Shown here in pieces: positions 11,700-23,894 of a DNA stretch of 64,000 nucleotides. Position 1 is the stretch's first letter. Each line of letters begins with the position of its first letter. The notes beneath the pieces are model-generated. The model searched no databases. It saw nothing but the letters and a program-made list of their open reading frames with translations, and was not told where the DNA came from. Source of the DNA: Apoda limacodes (Eukaryota > Arthropoda > Insecta > Lepidoptera > Limacodidae); the NCBI GenBank assembly GCA_946406115.1, contig OX291543.1:29972815-30036814 (forward strand). Direction: 5' to 3'. Made by a program: the position numbers and the translations under genes.

Positions 11700-11900
11700 T
11701 AAAGAAAGTCATCAATATGAAAATGGTGGCAACAGAAGTGTATTCATCTAGCGATATCTAGAGAATTTGTGAATTAAAATGTTTTGGCTGAAGTTAAAAC
11801 TTTTTGGTCGCTAGTGTCGTTATATGTTCACACCATTTCAATATGGCGACTGTAGTTTTGATTTTTAACCACCGGGTCAGAAAAATTTGTTGCACTATAA
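11700..11900 (-). repeat. Interspersed repeat family C, copy 1
   Basis: The reverse complement carries 'ctgacccggtggtt', 'aaatcaaaactacagtcgcc' and 'gacactagcgaccaa'. This core is shared with 59265-59385 and 62215-62365. The adjoining 'ttttggctgaagttaaaact' (11790-11810) also occurs, inverted, at 31157-31178. Confidence 0.6.
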
Positions 11901-12120
11901 TTGCTCGCTTCGCGCATAGTTAATATCTTAAACTACAAATGGCACTTTTGTACATACTTGATAGAACATTGAGATATTATAGATAAAAAGGTACGTAAAG
12001 TCCACGTACTGCTTTAACCTACAAGTTCATTGACATAATAAATCATATTGCCTGTGGGTTTTATAAATCCCCGCTTTACCTTGAGGAAAGAAAAATTTAA
12101 GAAAATAGAAAAAAACTCGT

Positions 12121-12603
12121 GGGAGTAATTCCATCTCTGGGCAGGTGCACCGGGATACCAGCTTGATGATTGTCGACGGTCCAAAACTCACTAGCCGTAT
12201 TGAGCGTTTAAGCCTGAAGAGAGACTTTGCCTCCCTGTGTGTGTTTTACCGCTTTTACTACTTTTTAAAAGGATGTGTTCTGAGGAATTGTACGAAATGA
12301 TGCCCATGGCTACTTGCTACCATCTCACCGCTCGCCATCAGCAGGGAGTTCATTCTCACACTTTAGAACCTAAATGGTCGCATACAGTGCGGTTTAAGAG
12401 AAACTACTTCCTGCGAACATTTGAGTTGTGGAATGAGCTCCCTGCTAGGGTTTTCTCTAAAGACTAGTATGGGGTTATTTAAGAAAGAAGTTATTAGATT
12501 TTTGAAGGGTCGGCAACGTGCGAGTGATGCCCCAGGTGTTGCAACCGTCATAGGCTACTGTGACCGCTTATCATCAGGCGGACCGTAAGCCTGTTTGCTA
12601 ATA
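12121..12603 (+). pseudogene. Jockey/BS-like non-LTR retrotransposon, C-terminal and 3' fragment
   Basis: Remnant of the reverse-transcriptase ORF after the catalytic core. Short frames read WAGAPGYQL, LSLRRDFASLCVFYR, then CSEELYEMMP, TARHQQGVHSHTLE, and FLRTFELWNELPARVFS. This series is typical of the C-terminus of lepidopteran 'RNA-directed DNA polymerase from mobile element jockey / transposon BS' proteins, which reverse-transcribe element RNA at the target site. The reading frame shifts several times and has stops, so it is dead. The 3' tail 'ggctactgtgaccgctta' closes it at about 12600, before ordinary AT-rich DNA. The RT catalytic motifs themselves are absent because of 5' truncation. 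The clade name rests on recognition of these motifs. Confidence 0.75.
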
Positions 12604-14330
12604 GACTCATTTTAAAATACTTGGTTCCTTTTTACTTTAACCGAAATTATATAAACACTATAGAATATTGCATTAACATAATTAAACCATCCCATTCATA
12701 CCATTGAATTATTAGAATTAACTAATTCCTTTTTAAAATAAATAGCAACATAGCATATTTAGCCACTAAATTTGATAGTGATACTGATACCAAATAATAT
12801 GTAAAATTATTATAAAAATTCTGACATAGACACTTTTACTGTTTGGTCTAGATTTTTTGGGTTTTCTCCTTTCGTGCAATTGCATACATTGCTTTTAATA
12901 CGACTAGAAAAAAATAAAATGAAATGCAATCATTATTAAAAAAAATGGACCTGGTCTTCATTTGTGTAACTTATCAGTGACCTTATAAAATTTTAGTGGC
13001 ATTGCATAGTATTAAATCAAAAGGCGTGAGAATATCCTCTTAACTGCATTCATCACCGTTACATCACTTCGTTTATTTTTGTAAAAATGATTAGGATAGC
13101 AATTTCGTGAATATGTTTTTCAACTCAAGCAAATCAAAAGGGAAACACGAAATGCGATATTTTTATTCAATAAGCGCCATCTAGCGGAAGCGTGGCGCCT
13201 CTTTTCAGTAAGGTTTACTCGTTACTCGTATTTTAATGCTGCAAATACATACTTTATGCAACGACTTGCTGAAAAAACTTCTTATGTGATACTAGCAGTT
13301 CTGATTTATTGATTTGAAAATTAAAGTACAAGAGTATAAAAAGTTATTTTGGTGATTATGAAATGGCAAAATTTTAATAATTGACAGGTCAGAAAAAGAG
13401 GCCAGAAAAGTATTTGTTTAACAAAAGATTATTAAAAAAAAAAATAATATGAGGCTTTTACAATATTAGGTTTTGGACAACTTATGTCTTTTAAATTTAA
13501 CTTTAAATTTAAGTATTTATTACAAAACAATCCACACAACCTGTGGTAGAAAATTAATGGCACGGCTAATACTTATTGTCATGATAATCAAACTTTCACC
13601 AACTGGGCACAGAAACATCCTTATATCATCACTAATCCGAGAACTTACAGAAACCGTATCTGATTGAATCGCTCACGATTCCAGTTTAGCTTGGTCTCTT
13701 CGTACCTTCATCTAATACCTCTATCAGTCACTCTGCTTTGGATAGAGAAGTTCAGGTGAGATCGGTTAGGAGACGATTCGCTATCGCGTAAGTAATGCGT
13801 ATGGAACTTTCGAGCACCCACGCGACGCCCACGGCATGGGTCTAGCATAAACATATGGTGAGACTACAATAGGTAGCGTTTTAACAGCTTCCGCTTCAGC
13901 TTATCAGAATAAATAACTTTTTTGTAACCTTTCATGGTTTTAAGGGCACACCTCATAAAAGCTAATTTGCAAAACCAAAAGTTGCATTTATAGCGTCACT
14001 TTTGTGAAAATGTATGTTTGTCTGTATGTATGTAACGGCAAAATTATAAGTTTTATTTTTTTCATCGATTTCAGGTAAATTAATTTATGGAAAGGATTTA
14101 ATTCACATCTGGTTTCAAAATTTAGGAATTAAAACAAAGAAGCTGCTGCCCTTCAGTTACAATTGTTGGAAAAGGCACATCTATGTCTTATGTTTTACCT
14201 TCTAACCAAAAAATTTATAATTTATACAAAATAAAATATGTATAATAAACTCTTTGCTAATAGTTGTAACAGAAAAGAAGCAAAATCATTACTTTTGAAA
14301 AACCAAAGTATACTGATGAAAACGTTCAAA
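12604..14330. other. AT-rich sequence without recognised features
   Basis: 'gcgccatctagcgg' at about 13176-13190 is a short motif frequent in insect repeats. Nothing else was supported. Confidence 0.4.
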
Positions 14331-14331
14331 A

Positions 14332-14450
14332 TCAAAATCAAATCAAAATCTTTTTATTCAAATGGGTTACTAAGAACACTTTTGAATCGTCAAGAAAATT
14401 AACTACAACTAGCTTTACAAACTAATTACAATACTGTTTTATTGCGCGCG
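14332..14450 (-). repeat. Probable LINE 3' end
   Basis: 'aaaatctttttattcaaatg' and 'acttttgaatcgtcaag' on the plus strand resemble the reversed 3' untranslated end of a common lepidopteran LINE, preceded by (AATCAA)-like tail sequence. No coding part is attached. Confidence 0.4.
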
Positions 14451-14673
14451 TCCAATAGGTAATCTTTGTAAAATCACAAACGAAACATAGAATTATAGTG
14501 TATCAACCAATAATTACGTGTTTTGTACTGAAACATTAAATAAACAAGATTTACAATGTAAATAGTTTGATTTTAAAAAAAACAATCAATATTTATGTAA
14601 TATTTCAATTGTGATACGTTAAAAGTTTTCAATTATTCTGTGACAGGATCTAAAGTAACTCGCGAGAAAAATA

Positions 14674-14968
14674 TATTCATATAATATTACATAGCAGACG
14701 TACATATATATATAATAAGAATGCAAAGAAGTTTGCAAGAGCAGACCAGCCTCCACAGGCGGCACCCGTTCACAAGTATGACACATGAATCAGCCATCGC
14801 TTCGCTCAACCATGTTTTAGGGAACGTAACGACCCGACGCACATGCCACCACCGCAGAGACTTTGAGAGAGCATGACACACTCAAGCAACTTCAATAAAA
14901 TTTCGATTGTACTATATTCATATAACATATAATATTACACAGCAGACGTACATATACATATATATATA
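14674..14968. repeat. Direct repeat pair around a GC-richer 200-bp segment
   Basis: 'tattcatataatattaca' plus 'agcagacgtacatata' occurs at about 14676-14712 and again at about 14915-14955, each followed by (TA)n. The intervening 14715-14900 segment is GC-richer. This could be a tandem duplication of about 240 bases or an insertion flanked by repeats. Confidence 0.45.
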
Positions 14969-15832
14969 TACACATACATACAAATTTACCTTTTACAAAA
15001 ATGCAAATAAATAAATAAATAGGTATTCATAAATATATTAAGGATAATATAAGATACACATACATGCACATATTCATATATACACATAGAGACAAATATT
15101 AATACATATATAAATATAAATATACAAATATATATAAAAGATAGATAATAAAACTATACGTAAAAGAACTTATAGGTCCTATCTGATTCAATCCTCGATC
15201 CGCCACCCGATAGCGGCAGGGTCCGAACACGAGCGGGTGCTACACACAAACACGCACATATACATAAATGCACAAACAAATTCAAACAGACGTTGCACAC
15301 CTGAAAGTGGCCCAGCCCCTACACAACAGCCCGGCAACAAATGCACATCACTTAAACTACCATCACTTCGGAAACTAGCCTAAAGGGAGAAGAAGTGACA
15401 AGAAACTCCCGGATGTACACCTGTTACCAATCAGTCATTCAGGAACCAAGCCATCAAGTACACAATATCTATCCAAACATGTATATACACGCATACACGT
15501 ACGTACTCGTGCGCCACACCCCCACACATCCAAAGCCCCACCAAAACCAGGCAACCAAAGGCGGATTGCACATGGTGCATCCCCTGGTAGCTCGCCACCA
15601 ACCACTTTAAAGTAAACAACAGAGACATAACATCGTAACTTAGCTTGGTCTTTAGAGTGCTCCTTTAAGTTATCAAACCTAAATTATTTAAGTTTGAATA
15701 GAAAACCTAACATTAATTTTGTGTGATACTAGGCCATACAGTTTTGTCATTCAAATATACATTATAATATGCTTTCATACATAGCAGATGTTTAATATAA
15801 AATTTAAACTGTTTGTCACCTAAGTTAAGAAT
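14969..15832. other. (TA/CA)-rich block with a GC-richer non-coding segment
   Basis: 14969-15150 is TATA/CATA-rich. 15180-15610 is GC-richer and C-rich on the plus strand. It may be LINE untranslated sequence belonging with the minus-strand LINE at 15.83-16.26 kb, which would place its 3' end here. No protein motif was seen. Confidence 0.35.
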
Positions 15833-16256
15833 CAAAAAAAAGTCTTGCTGTGGTTATGTCAGTCAATTGCCCGATTTTCCTCACCGCAAAAGCAGCAGAA
15901 CGAAGTTTACCTGCTAGTATTGTAATTTGTGGACCCCACTGCAGTTTTGAGTCAATAATTATACCTAAGAAGACAGTCTTATCTCTTAACTAATTCTAAT
16001 TTTTCATTGTTTAATACCAGATTTCTATTAATTTGGATTACATTAGGTAGTGAAAACTTAATGCATTTTACAAGATTATTAACAGTAAACCAGTTTGAAA
16101 TTTTTATAAGGTGTCTATTTATGTCGTTCGAATTGTCGTGTTTCCTGTTCACTTTAAACAATAATGAAGTATCATCTGTAAATAATACTATCTCTGTAAA
16201 TTTTTGCACCATAAAGGGTAAGTCATTTATATATACTAAAACAGGAAAGGCTTTGA
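15833..16256 (-). pseudogene. Non-LTR retrotransposon reverse-transcriptase fragment (CR1/jockey-like)
   Basis: The minus strand from about 16256 reads PVLVYINDLPF, then EIVLFTDDTSLLFKVNRK (catalytic box F-T-D-D in place of F/YADD), NWFTVNNLVKCIKFSLPNV, and after a frame break TVFLGI and DSKLQWGPQI, then KLRSAAFAVRKIGQLTD. This order (palm motif, FxDD box, 'thumb' TVFLGI..DSKLQWG) matches the reverse transcriptase of CR1/jockey-group LINEs in Lepidoptera. The second catalytic residue pair is intact, but the first residue of the box is T instead of A. Frame breaks near 15990 and stops near 15845 show it is inactive. Upstream RT motifs and the endonuclease are missing. Confidence 0.72.
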
Positions 16257-17561
16257 GTTTAGGAAAGGTTGGTTACTATATTCATAGCCTTATGTGAACC
16301 TTTGGCCATATTTACGGCACAAAGGATGTGGAAATGATAGCTATACGCCACACTCAGATGCATGTGGGCAACGTGCGAACACCCAGCGCTTCCGCCTTGT
16401 AGGTTCTATATTTGACTCTAGTGTTTATAACAAATATATACCTATGTACAAACATTTATACTAAGGGTAAACGATTTGCCTTAATCTTTGAAGTTTCCTG
16501 TATTAATTCTAAGGAAATTATTCGTTCAGAGGAAATAAATATTTTTTCCCAATAAATTAAGAGCTCGGCGTGTTTGATTTTATGAGATTTCGATGAGCCA
16601 TAATTGTAGCCAAAAGTTTAAAGAATATATAAAAAGTTATACAAGAAGAATTTCTTGTATGGAACCACTTTAAAAATATATTGAATATTATAATGAATTT
16701 AAGCAATAAAATAGGTATGATATTTCTGCGAATAGCAAATATGAATAGAATGCAAAGATTTTTATAACTGTGAAAGTGTAAATTTTTGAACTTTAAGAAA
16801 ATGTAACGCAGATTTTGCTGTATTTCGTTTATTAAACGACTGTAAGGTAGCGTTATGCCAATGTAACTCTGTATGACATAGTGATAACTTCACATTGTTA
16901 TTAGCAATTCCTTATACGGAAAAATACTAAGTTACACTTAAGTAACATAGTTGCAATAAGAATTTGAAGGACAAGGTAGTAAGTGTTCATTCATAGTTTG
17001 TGTCATGACTGACTTACAATTTAATTTAAAACAACGATGGAGATACATTATTTGTTTATTACATTGTTTATTTTTATTTTCTTTTAGGAAGATTATATAG
17101 GCAGTTTCAAGATACTTTTCCATGTAGATGCTCGTATATACGCCATTTTTTTTGTAACGGTTTAAAGAAAGAATATTAGTAATCAATTTAAATCAAAAAC
17201 GTTTCATTTTAAAGCAAAACCTTACAAGTTACAGAGTTTCATAGACAATAATTTAATACGATCTCTCACATACCTTACTCATAACTAAGGAAACCATTAA
17301 GTTTTCAATAAGCGACGACGGGCCACATATTCTGGAATATTCGGGACTATTATAATTTTGATACGGGTAAGGGATCGGCCAGTAGGAATTAACTTATCAC
17401 AGCGGTACCGCATCTGCATATCTTAAGCATTTATGTCCAGGGTATGGACTTGGGAACTAACGCTTTTTAAGCAATTTGAAAAGTATTATTAAAAAATAAA
17501 TTTGTAAAAAAAATTTTATAGCATAACCGTTTCCAAGTTGTTAGTTTACAAGAATCATTCT
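16257..17561. other. AT-rich sequence without recognised features
   Basis: No supported gene. The open frame at 16938-17186 is low-complexity with no family likeness. Confidence 0.4.
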
Positions 17562-17995
17562 ATGGTTCCGTACCTGAAAGGTAATTAGCAACCCTATTAC
17601 TAAGGCTCCGCTGTCCGCCCGTCCGTCCGTCCGTCCGTGTCTGTCACCAGGCTGTATCTCATGAAACGTTATAGTTAGACACTTGAAATTTTCACAGAAG
17701 ATGTATTTCTGTTGCCACTATAACAAAAAAAAACAAATAAAATAAATATTTAAGGGTTCTCCCATACAACAAACGTGATTTTTTTTGCTCGATATTGATT
17801 AAGGCACCAGGTAAACGCTTAAAATATTCACAAGATATTTAATATATAATAGTAAGATAATTAATAATTAAATGAAAATAAAACAAATATTTAAGGGGGT
17901 TCCTATACAACAAACGTGTTTTTTTGCTTTTTTAATGGATAATGGTACGGAAACCTTCGTGCGCGAGTCCGACTCGCACTTGACCGATTTTTTAT
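17562..17995 (+). repeat. 'gggttccgta' class interspersed repeat, copy with (CCGT)n
   Basis: It starts 'ggttccgtacctgaaagg' and continues 'ctattactaaggctccgctg', a (CCGT)n run at 17615-17637, 'ctgtatctcatgaaacg' and 'atttctgttgcc'. It ends 'cgagtccgactcgcacttg' and T-run. 35062-35478 is the same element inverted. It is non-coding; the class is very abundant in Lepidoptera, but its transposon superfamily is not clear to me. Confidence 0.65.
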
Positions 17996-18807
17996 TCTTA
18001 ACCACAAATTTTAGTAAATGCACAGAATAACAACAATTGTTAGCGCTAAAAACAATTGTTACATATTTTTATTTCTCCAAAATGGCATTAAAGTTTGCTA
18101 TAAAATGTGCTGGAATCTTTAATTTTACGTAATTTGTATCTTGCATTGCCCTTTAAATAAAAAAAGTAAATATCAACAGAATTACCTACTAAAATTTTGA
18201 ATATAAAGGTAAACTCACACATAACTGAATTATAAAATTAATTTTCTCAAATTATAACCTTACTTCGGCCCTGTCGCCACCCGACTCGGACACGGGGAGG
18301 TTTAAGACACATATCTCAGACGGGGACGCAAGAAATGCCCACACCCCAATATGTAGATTTGTACCTCCTGACGGTGGTCATTATTATAGGTAGACACATA
18401 GATTTTGATACTTTAAAAATATCTTGTCCTGTACTCGTTTTGTAAGAATTCTAAACAATGTTAAACATTGCAAACATTCAATACACATTAAAAGATAGAA
18501 TTGAATAAAACAAACTGTTAGACCGGTATTTTGTTAAGAAACAAAATTTTTAACTACCTTTGTGTTAGTGTAAGTATTTGAATTACTTTGTATGATAGGT
18601 CCGAAAAGCTGAAAACTGCTGTGTTAGAACTATACCGTGTAAAAATTTGTATCAGTAAAGAAGATAGAATGTACCTTACCTAAAAAAATGTAATATTAAA
18701 TATTTAATTGACCTAAAACTCATCTATACTTTAAAAATTAGTGACGACCCTCGACCGCCTGATAATCAAAAACATAAAAAAAAAATTGCCGCAGCCTAGA
18801 CTTTCAT
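17996..18807. other. AT-rich sequence without recognised features
   Basis: No supported gene, RNA or repeat. Confidence 0.4.
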
Positions 18808-19001
18808 TTCATTTATACAGTCGGCCATCGAAGGCGTTTAGACGGAACAATCACGAGGTAAAACGAGCGACGATATGGGGGTGAGTGCTCCCTACTAGGC
18901 TATGACTTCACATATTTGCATTCGGAAACTCTTCATCTAACCATTACGTTTGGTTACGACGTTTGATTTCAACATCAAAATGTGAGCCGACTATATGAAT
19001 G
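18808..19001. mobile_element. MITE-like element with ATAGTCGGC termini, copy 1
   Basis: Left end 'catttatacagtcggc' (about 18810-18825), right end 'gccgactatatgaatg' (about 18986-19001), inverted to each other with two mismatches. Internal GC-rich sequence includes 'gagcgacgatatgggggtga' and 'ttggttacgacgtttgattt'. A diverged relative lies at 58299-58512. No coding capacity. Confidence 0.55.
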
Positions 19002-20124
19002 AAATAAATGTTTAGGCTGTGCTTTATTTACAAACGAAATTATGTTTTCCTAATTAATAACGCATTATTAATAACATGTTTATTTTGAACTATCCCAGAC
19101 AATAATACTGGGAAGAAAATTTATCACTTCTTAATTTTTAACTACTTAAACATTTACTTTAGGAGGCAGTACTATGTGAAATAAAACTTGAAGAAAAACA
19201 AGGATAACGCGATATGTAACTGAGCGTGCGTAAGAAGTGCAGCTAAATCTTATCTTACTGAGATTTTCATTAAAATACATGAAAAAAATTAATAGTTTAT
19301 AACACATCATTGATATCAAAAATACTTTTTTTCAGGGTCTAAAGCATTATCACGGCACGGCCATGCTTTAGCAAAGTTGTAAACTAATTGCACTTACCAC
19401 TTTAAAGATTTGTTTGTCAAACTGTTCACTGGGAAAGGGATCACTTTGGGTTTTTTCTCTATCGAAACAAGGGCAGCGAATTTCACTAATTCATTATTTT
19501 TCTATTTTAACATAGTAATTATAAAAAATGTTCTTTTTGTGTACGTCAATATATGAATATAAGGTTTTAAAAAACTCCAGTCTAAGCTTACTTTAAATAT
19601 AGGTTAACTAAAATAAGAAAAAAGATATTGTGAAACACAAAGGTAAATGCGTACAAATGTCAAGAAAACGGTGTATCAATACATGCAATCCTGTTATAAC
19701 CACGGTCTTCAACTATGCCTCTACCAAATCAGCACGTAGGAGAAAATGTTTTGTCTGCCTCAAGTCGGGTTATTACCGAGTGTGCCGTGTGGCATTGCCT
19801 CGTGCCCGTGCCTCATACCTCTAGCCTCATGCCTCGTGTCTCTCCGGCATATGGCTCGAATATCCCTTATTGTGGGCGACATGTTTCGATTAAGACAACC
19901 CTTTTAGTTCAAGAGCTTGGATGTAAATTAAGCTTTGATTATTAGTAATCTTTGGTTTAATTATTTTAAGGTTTTATATACAAAACTTTTCAAAGAATGG
20001 TATGAATGTGGCTGCTACATGGCTCTGTTGCAGTTACTGCCTGCCTTACCAGGAATGAGTGAATAGAACCCCACAGAGGACAAATATTTATTCGATAATC
20101 ATTTGTTTTTGTCTTAAGTTTGGG
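19002..20124. other. Sequence without recognised features
   Basis: A GC-richer patch at 19755-19890 has two overlapping short open frames in different registers with repeated 'cctcgtgcc/cctcatgcc' words. It shows no protein-family likeness. Confidence 0.4.
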
Positions 20125-20262
20125 TAATTTCTATGTATAATACGTATGTATTTACAAAAACAAAGTATATAAGTATATCAGTTGTCTGGTACCAATAGTA
20201 AAATCATTGCTTAGTTTAGGAACAGATAGTACTGTGTTTCATGTCCAGGAATATTAATAATT
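20125..20262 (+). mobile_element. SINE tail fragment
   Basis: 'atgtatttacaaaaacaaag', 'cagttgtctggtacc' and a degenerate 'ttgcttagtttaggaac' match, in order, the tail of the SINE at 48.07-48.34 kb in the opposite orientation. The tRNA-like head is not recognisable. Confidence 0.5.
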
Positions 20263-22599
20263 AATCTATTATTATTGCTGAAAGTGTTGGTAGAAAATTA
20301 TATATTTTATTTATTTATTTGATGTAAAGAAGCACAGATTAAAAGTTTATTCTCATCATAATATTAGGAATCTATTTTATGCTTACGCTTATGGACAACA
20401 AACCTACGAATATTTGTGTTAAGAACGGTATTTAAATTTCGTTCTGAGTGAGATTTTTTTCATTTCATTTGAGTAAATAATATTCACGAGTCTCCAGCTC
20501 TTAGACTATCTTACTGTCTCAAGAAGATACTATTCTTAGGGTTGTCCAATGCAGACTTCAGTAATATAATAATATGCGAACTGCGATTGTCGTATGTGTG
20601 TCTGAGGGAATTATTAATGCTGGTCTGCACTCGACGGGGCTGGGTTCAATATAAGCTTATTTAAATAGTTTCTGTCGACCGTATCTAATATTGGATTTGT
20701 GTATTAATAACGAAGATGATACGCACTGGACCTGAAAATTGGCTTAAGATGTCAAGTGACACTAGAAATGGTTTGATATACGATATTGTTATTAATGGAT
20801 GGATAAGTAGCAAAACAATTAAGAGCGCCTAGAGCCTTGTATATAATTTGTAATAATGCTGATTGACTATTGAAAATAAAAGTAATCGAATGAACTCTTT
20901 AATTTTTTAATTATTAGGTAAAGGTCAAAAAAAAAATCTAATTAACAAAAGGTGTGTATAAGATCGACACACCATTTGTGATTTAAAAATAAATAAATAA
21001 GAGCGTTTTAAATTTGTCGTTTAAAATTCACATGTTTCGAAACATAAAGCTGAAGAACTGGTCACCAGTCATAAAAGTCCGTGACTTTGTTAAGAACTTT
21101 GTTTATAGGTATAATATCTTCTTACTAAAAATTAAAAAAATCTATAAAAGTAAAAGGCACTTGTGAAATATTGTCAATATATCGTATATCTTAGGCACCT
21201 AACAATTTCTTCTTCTTCTGCCGTTATAAGATTTACCTCATTATGAAATATTACAACTAATATCCACTGTAGTATAAACTTCACATACATATAAATTTTC
21301 ACTCGTATTGTCGAATACAGACATGCTAAAATCCAACCGAGATTAATTTAAACGAGGGACGCATTACAATTTCTCTATACTGATTATTGTTTAGTACAAG
21401 TCACGAGAGTCTTGCTGAAATATTACGTGCGTAGTTGTACTTGCTTAGGTAAAAATCATGTGAGACGGAGATCTGATGGATGAACTACTTACTGTGCGTG
21501 AAGATTTTGTGATGAGGTCTCCGAATCAAGTCCCTGCCGATGGCAAGCAAGGGCAGTGGTCCCAAGCGGACATAGGTGTAATTGCAAAAATTATTCAGAA
21601 CACAATCTATTATAGGTAAATGCGGTAACCACCTGTGAGTTTAGGATCGTCACAATTTCTAACCGTTCGTATCTAAACATAGTCAAAAGGGCCAAGCTGG
21701 AATCCAGGTGCAATGTAGCTCGTAAGTCTTGATAATTGATTATTATTAACTTGAATCATAGGCAAGAAAAGGATAGTAAGTGACCTTCATATATTCAAGC
21801 CGTCACACAAGCACACGCCCCGTACGCACAGTCCCACAATAAGTTTAGTCATCGTTGTTTTTACTTTAGTTTTCTGTCACGTATTACTGCCTTTTTATGC
21901 AGTCACAAGTATGCTTACACTCGGTACACTGGCTCGCGGTAGAGACCTAACATATAACGGTTTAGCCAATTAGCTTTGCAAAGACTCATTTTTTAAGGGT
22001 TCTCTTACTCTCTGTACATTGCTAAAACTAAAAAATTGTAGTCTGACTATTTGGCCATAAGCTACATAAGTGTTTAGCTTGGTCCACACTCAAATTACAC
22101 GATTGCGTGAATTACACACGTAGGCGAGCAACACTGGAGATCACGTGATCCGGCCTAAGCCCAATAAACACGATCATACACGAACAGACTAATCTAGGGA
22201 TATTGTTCAAATATTAGTATTCAACAGGATAATCGTACAATGTGTTAATTCGTATCTTACCTACTTAAGCTTTGACTCTACAGTGGTTATTTATTGGCTT
22301 GTGTTTAATTTTTGTAAATAAATGAATATTATAATGTTAGTTGTAGTAATTTTTTTGCCAATTCGTGTCCACTGCTAAGCATTAGTCTCTTCGATTATTT
22401 TCACCACCATATGATATTATATGGTGTTATGATATTATATTATATGATGATATTATACCCTGTCCATAAATTTTAGTAAATAAGAAAAGCAAAACCCTGA
22501 AAGAAATATATGTAGTGGAGTCAGACTCAAAGCACACCAGTTGCCTAGGCTGCAGAGACACAAGTGTTGCACCACATTGCTAAAAATCAAAAGTTTGTA
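20263..22599. other. AT-rich sequence without recognised features
   Basis: No supported gene. 22400-22455 is a local palindromic run of 'atgatattatatggtg'-like words. Confidence 0.4.
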
Positions 22600-22815
22600 T
22601 ACTCATACAATTTTTTTTTGTTTCTTCTTCACGCCCAAACAGCTGGACCAGTTTTGATGAAGTTTAGTGCGGAGGTAGCTGACACTCTGGATTAACACGT
22701 AAACTACTTTTCATTTCGAAAAAAGTTCCTGCGAGCGAACGAACTATGACTACAGCTATAGCTTTGCTATAGCAAACTTCATTCGTATAATTTAGGAGTT
22801 TGGAGCTGCTGGCTA
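22600..22815 (+). repeat. Helitron-like repeat, degenerate
   Basis: 'ttcacgcccaaacagctgga', 'gatgaagttt', 'aagttcctgcgagcg', 'gctatagcaaacttcatt' and 'ggagctgctggctaaa' follow the order of the 5.1-5.7 kb copies. The CTAGT end has decayed. Confidence 0.5.
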
Positions 22816-23074
22816 AATCTAGAAAATAATAAATAGAAATCCTTAATTGGATTGGAACTATACATATACAATGATAATTAAAAGGTTGATAATAAGGGCA
22901 CACCAGTAACGTTATAATCATAATAATAATAAGTGATAATAAGTAGGATACAGAACGCAGTGATCTTGGACACGGCACGTATTGTCAGGAGGTTCATTAG
23001 TCTGGAACCCTGACTACCGGTAGTTCGGGCCTTGCCTCGCTCTCTACTTTTAAAGTTTTTTTATAATATATGTT

Positions 23075-23275
23075 TCTTTGACGTGACAACGTCTTATAAA
23101 TTGGTTTGCCGGGTGACACTTCAAGAAACTGCGTTACGCTCCGCTCACGTTATGCGCTCACAATGAGAGCGAGTGAGAGGCACGCGCCCGCCTAAGAGCG
23201 AGAGAGACAGACATAAAATCATTGTCACGTAAAACTTTCGCCCGTATACCGACTTTATAGGCAACCAGTTTTTTT
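23075..23275 (+). repeat. GC-rich interspersed repeat
   Basis: A distinctly GC-rich block with 'gccgggtgacacttcaag', 'cgttacgctccgctcacg' and 'gagcgagtgagaggcacg'. I recognise it as a frequent lepidopteran non-coding repeat but cannot name its family. No terminal repeats were found. Confidence 0.45.
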
Positions 23276-23326
23276 TTTATACTATATTGTAAAAAACTTT
23301 AAAATTAAGAATAAAAATAAATAAAG

Positions 23327-23711
23327 AGATAATAATAATAATAATAATAATAAGTCTTTATTTCTGGCACAATGATCCATACATTTCAATTAAAACAGTA
23401 TTTACAATAAAATAAGTAAAATAAATAAATAAGTAATTTAAAATTAGTTAAATTAATAAATAACAGTAAAAGAGATTAAATTAAAAATATATATTAAGTG
23501 GCTATCTCCACCCACCGTCTGTACACTGCAGTCAGAATCAGTCTGTCTACCAAACTCTTAACTATAGCATTGTCACACGTGTCAACTCTGAACATAAACG
23601 ACACTATCCTTTTACGTTGAATGTTATTAAAGGAACTGATTCTAGCCTCAGCAAACATATTAGAAGCGCTACAGTAATGCTTGAGACCCATCAGCTGTCT
23701 AAATATTTTAA
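23327..23711 (-). pseudogene. LINE ORF2 C-terminus with 3' UTR and (ATT)n tail
   Basis: The minus-strand frame from about 23711 to the stop near 23494 reads VKIFRQLMGLKHYCSASNMF, AEARISSFNNIQRKRIVSFM and ends YRRWVEIAT. The pattern '..LP/LKxYCSASxMFAEARxxxFxxxxRKRxxSxxxR...' is the C-terminal end of a lepidopteran LINE reverse-transcriptase protein. A 3' untranslated stretch of about 160 bases follows, with AATAAA-like signals ('gaaataaagac'), then an (ATT)n tail at 23327-23352 as expected for a retrotransposed 3' end. The frame here is open. The rest of the element upstream is missing, so this is a 5'-truncated insertion. Confidence 0.7.
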
Positions 23712-23894
23712 CATTTTACAAATATTTTTTATAAACATGCATTTCACAATTATTATAATTTAAACATAAAGCAGATACTATAGCAAAAATTTTATAAAAA
23801 TATACTACATTTCATAAATTTGTAGATTATATAAGACCAAATACATAGAAAAATCCAAATTCCTAAATAAATACATACTAGCCAAGTAATGGAG
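23712..23894. other. AT-rich spacer
   Basis: Nothing recognised. Confidence 0.4.

Noticed and set aside
15395..15628. Overlapping frames of about 70 residues on both strands
   Set aside because: They lie in (CA/TA)-rich probable LINE untranslated sequence and have no domain likeness.
19715..19945. GC-richer overlapping frames near 19.7-19.9 kb
   Set aside because: Repeated 'cctcgtgcc/cctcatgcc' words make open frames likely by chance.
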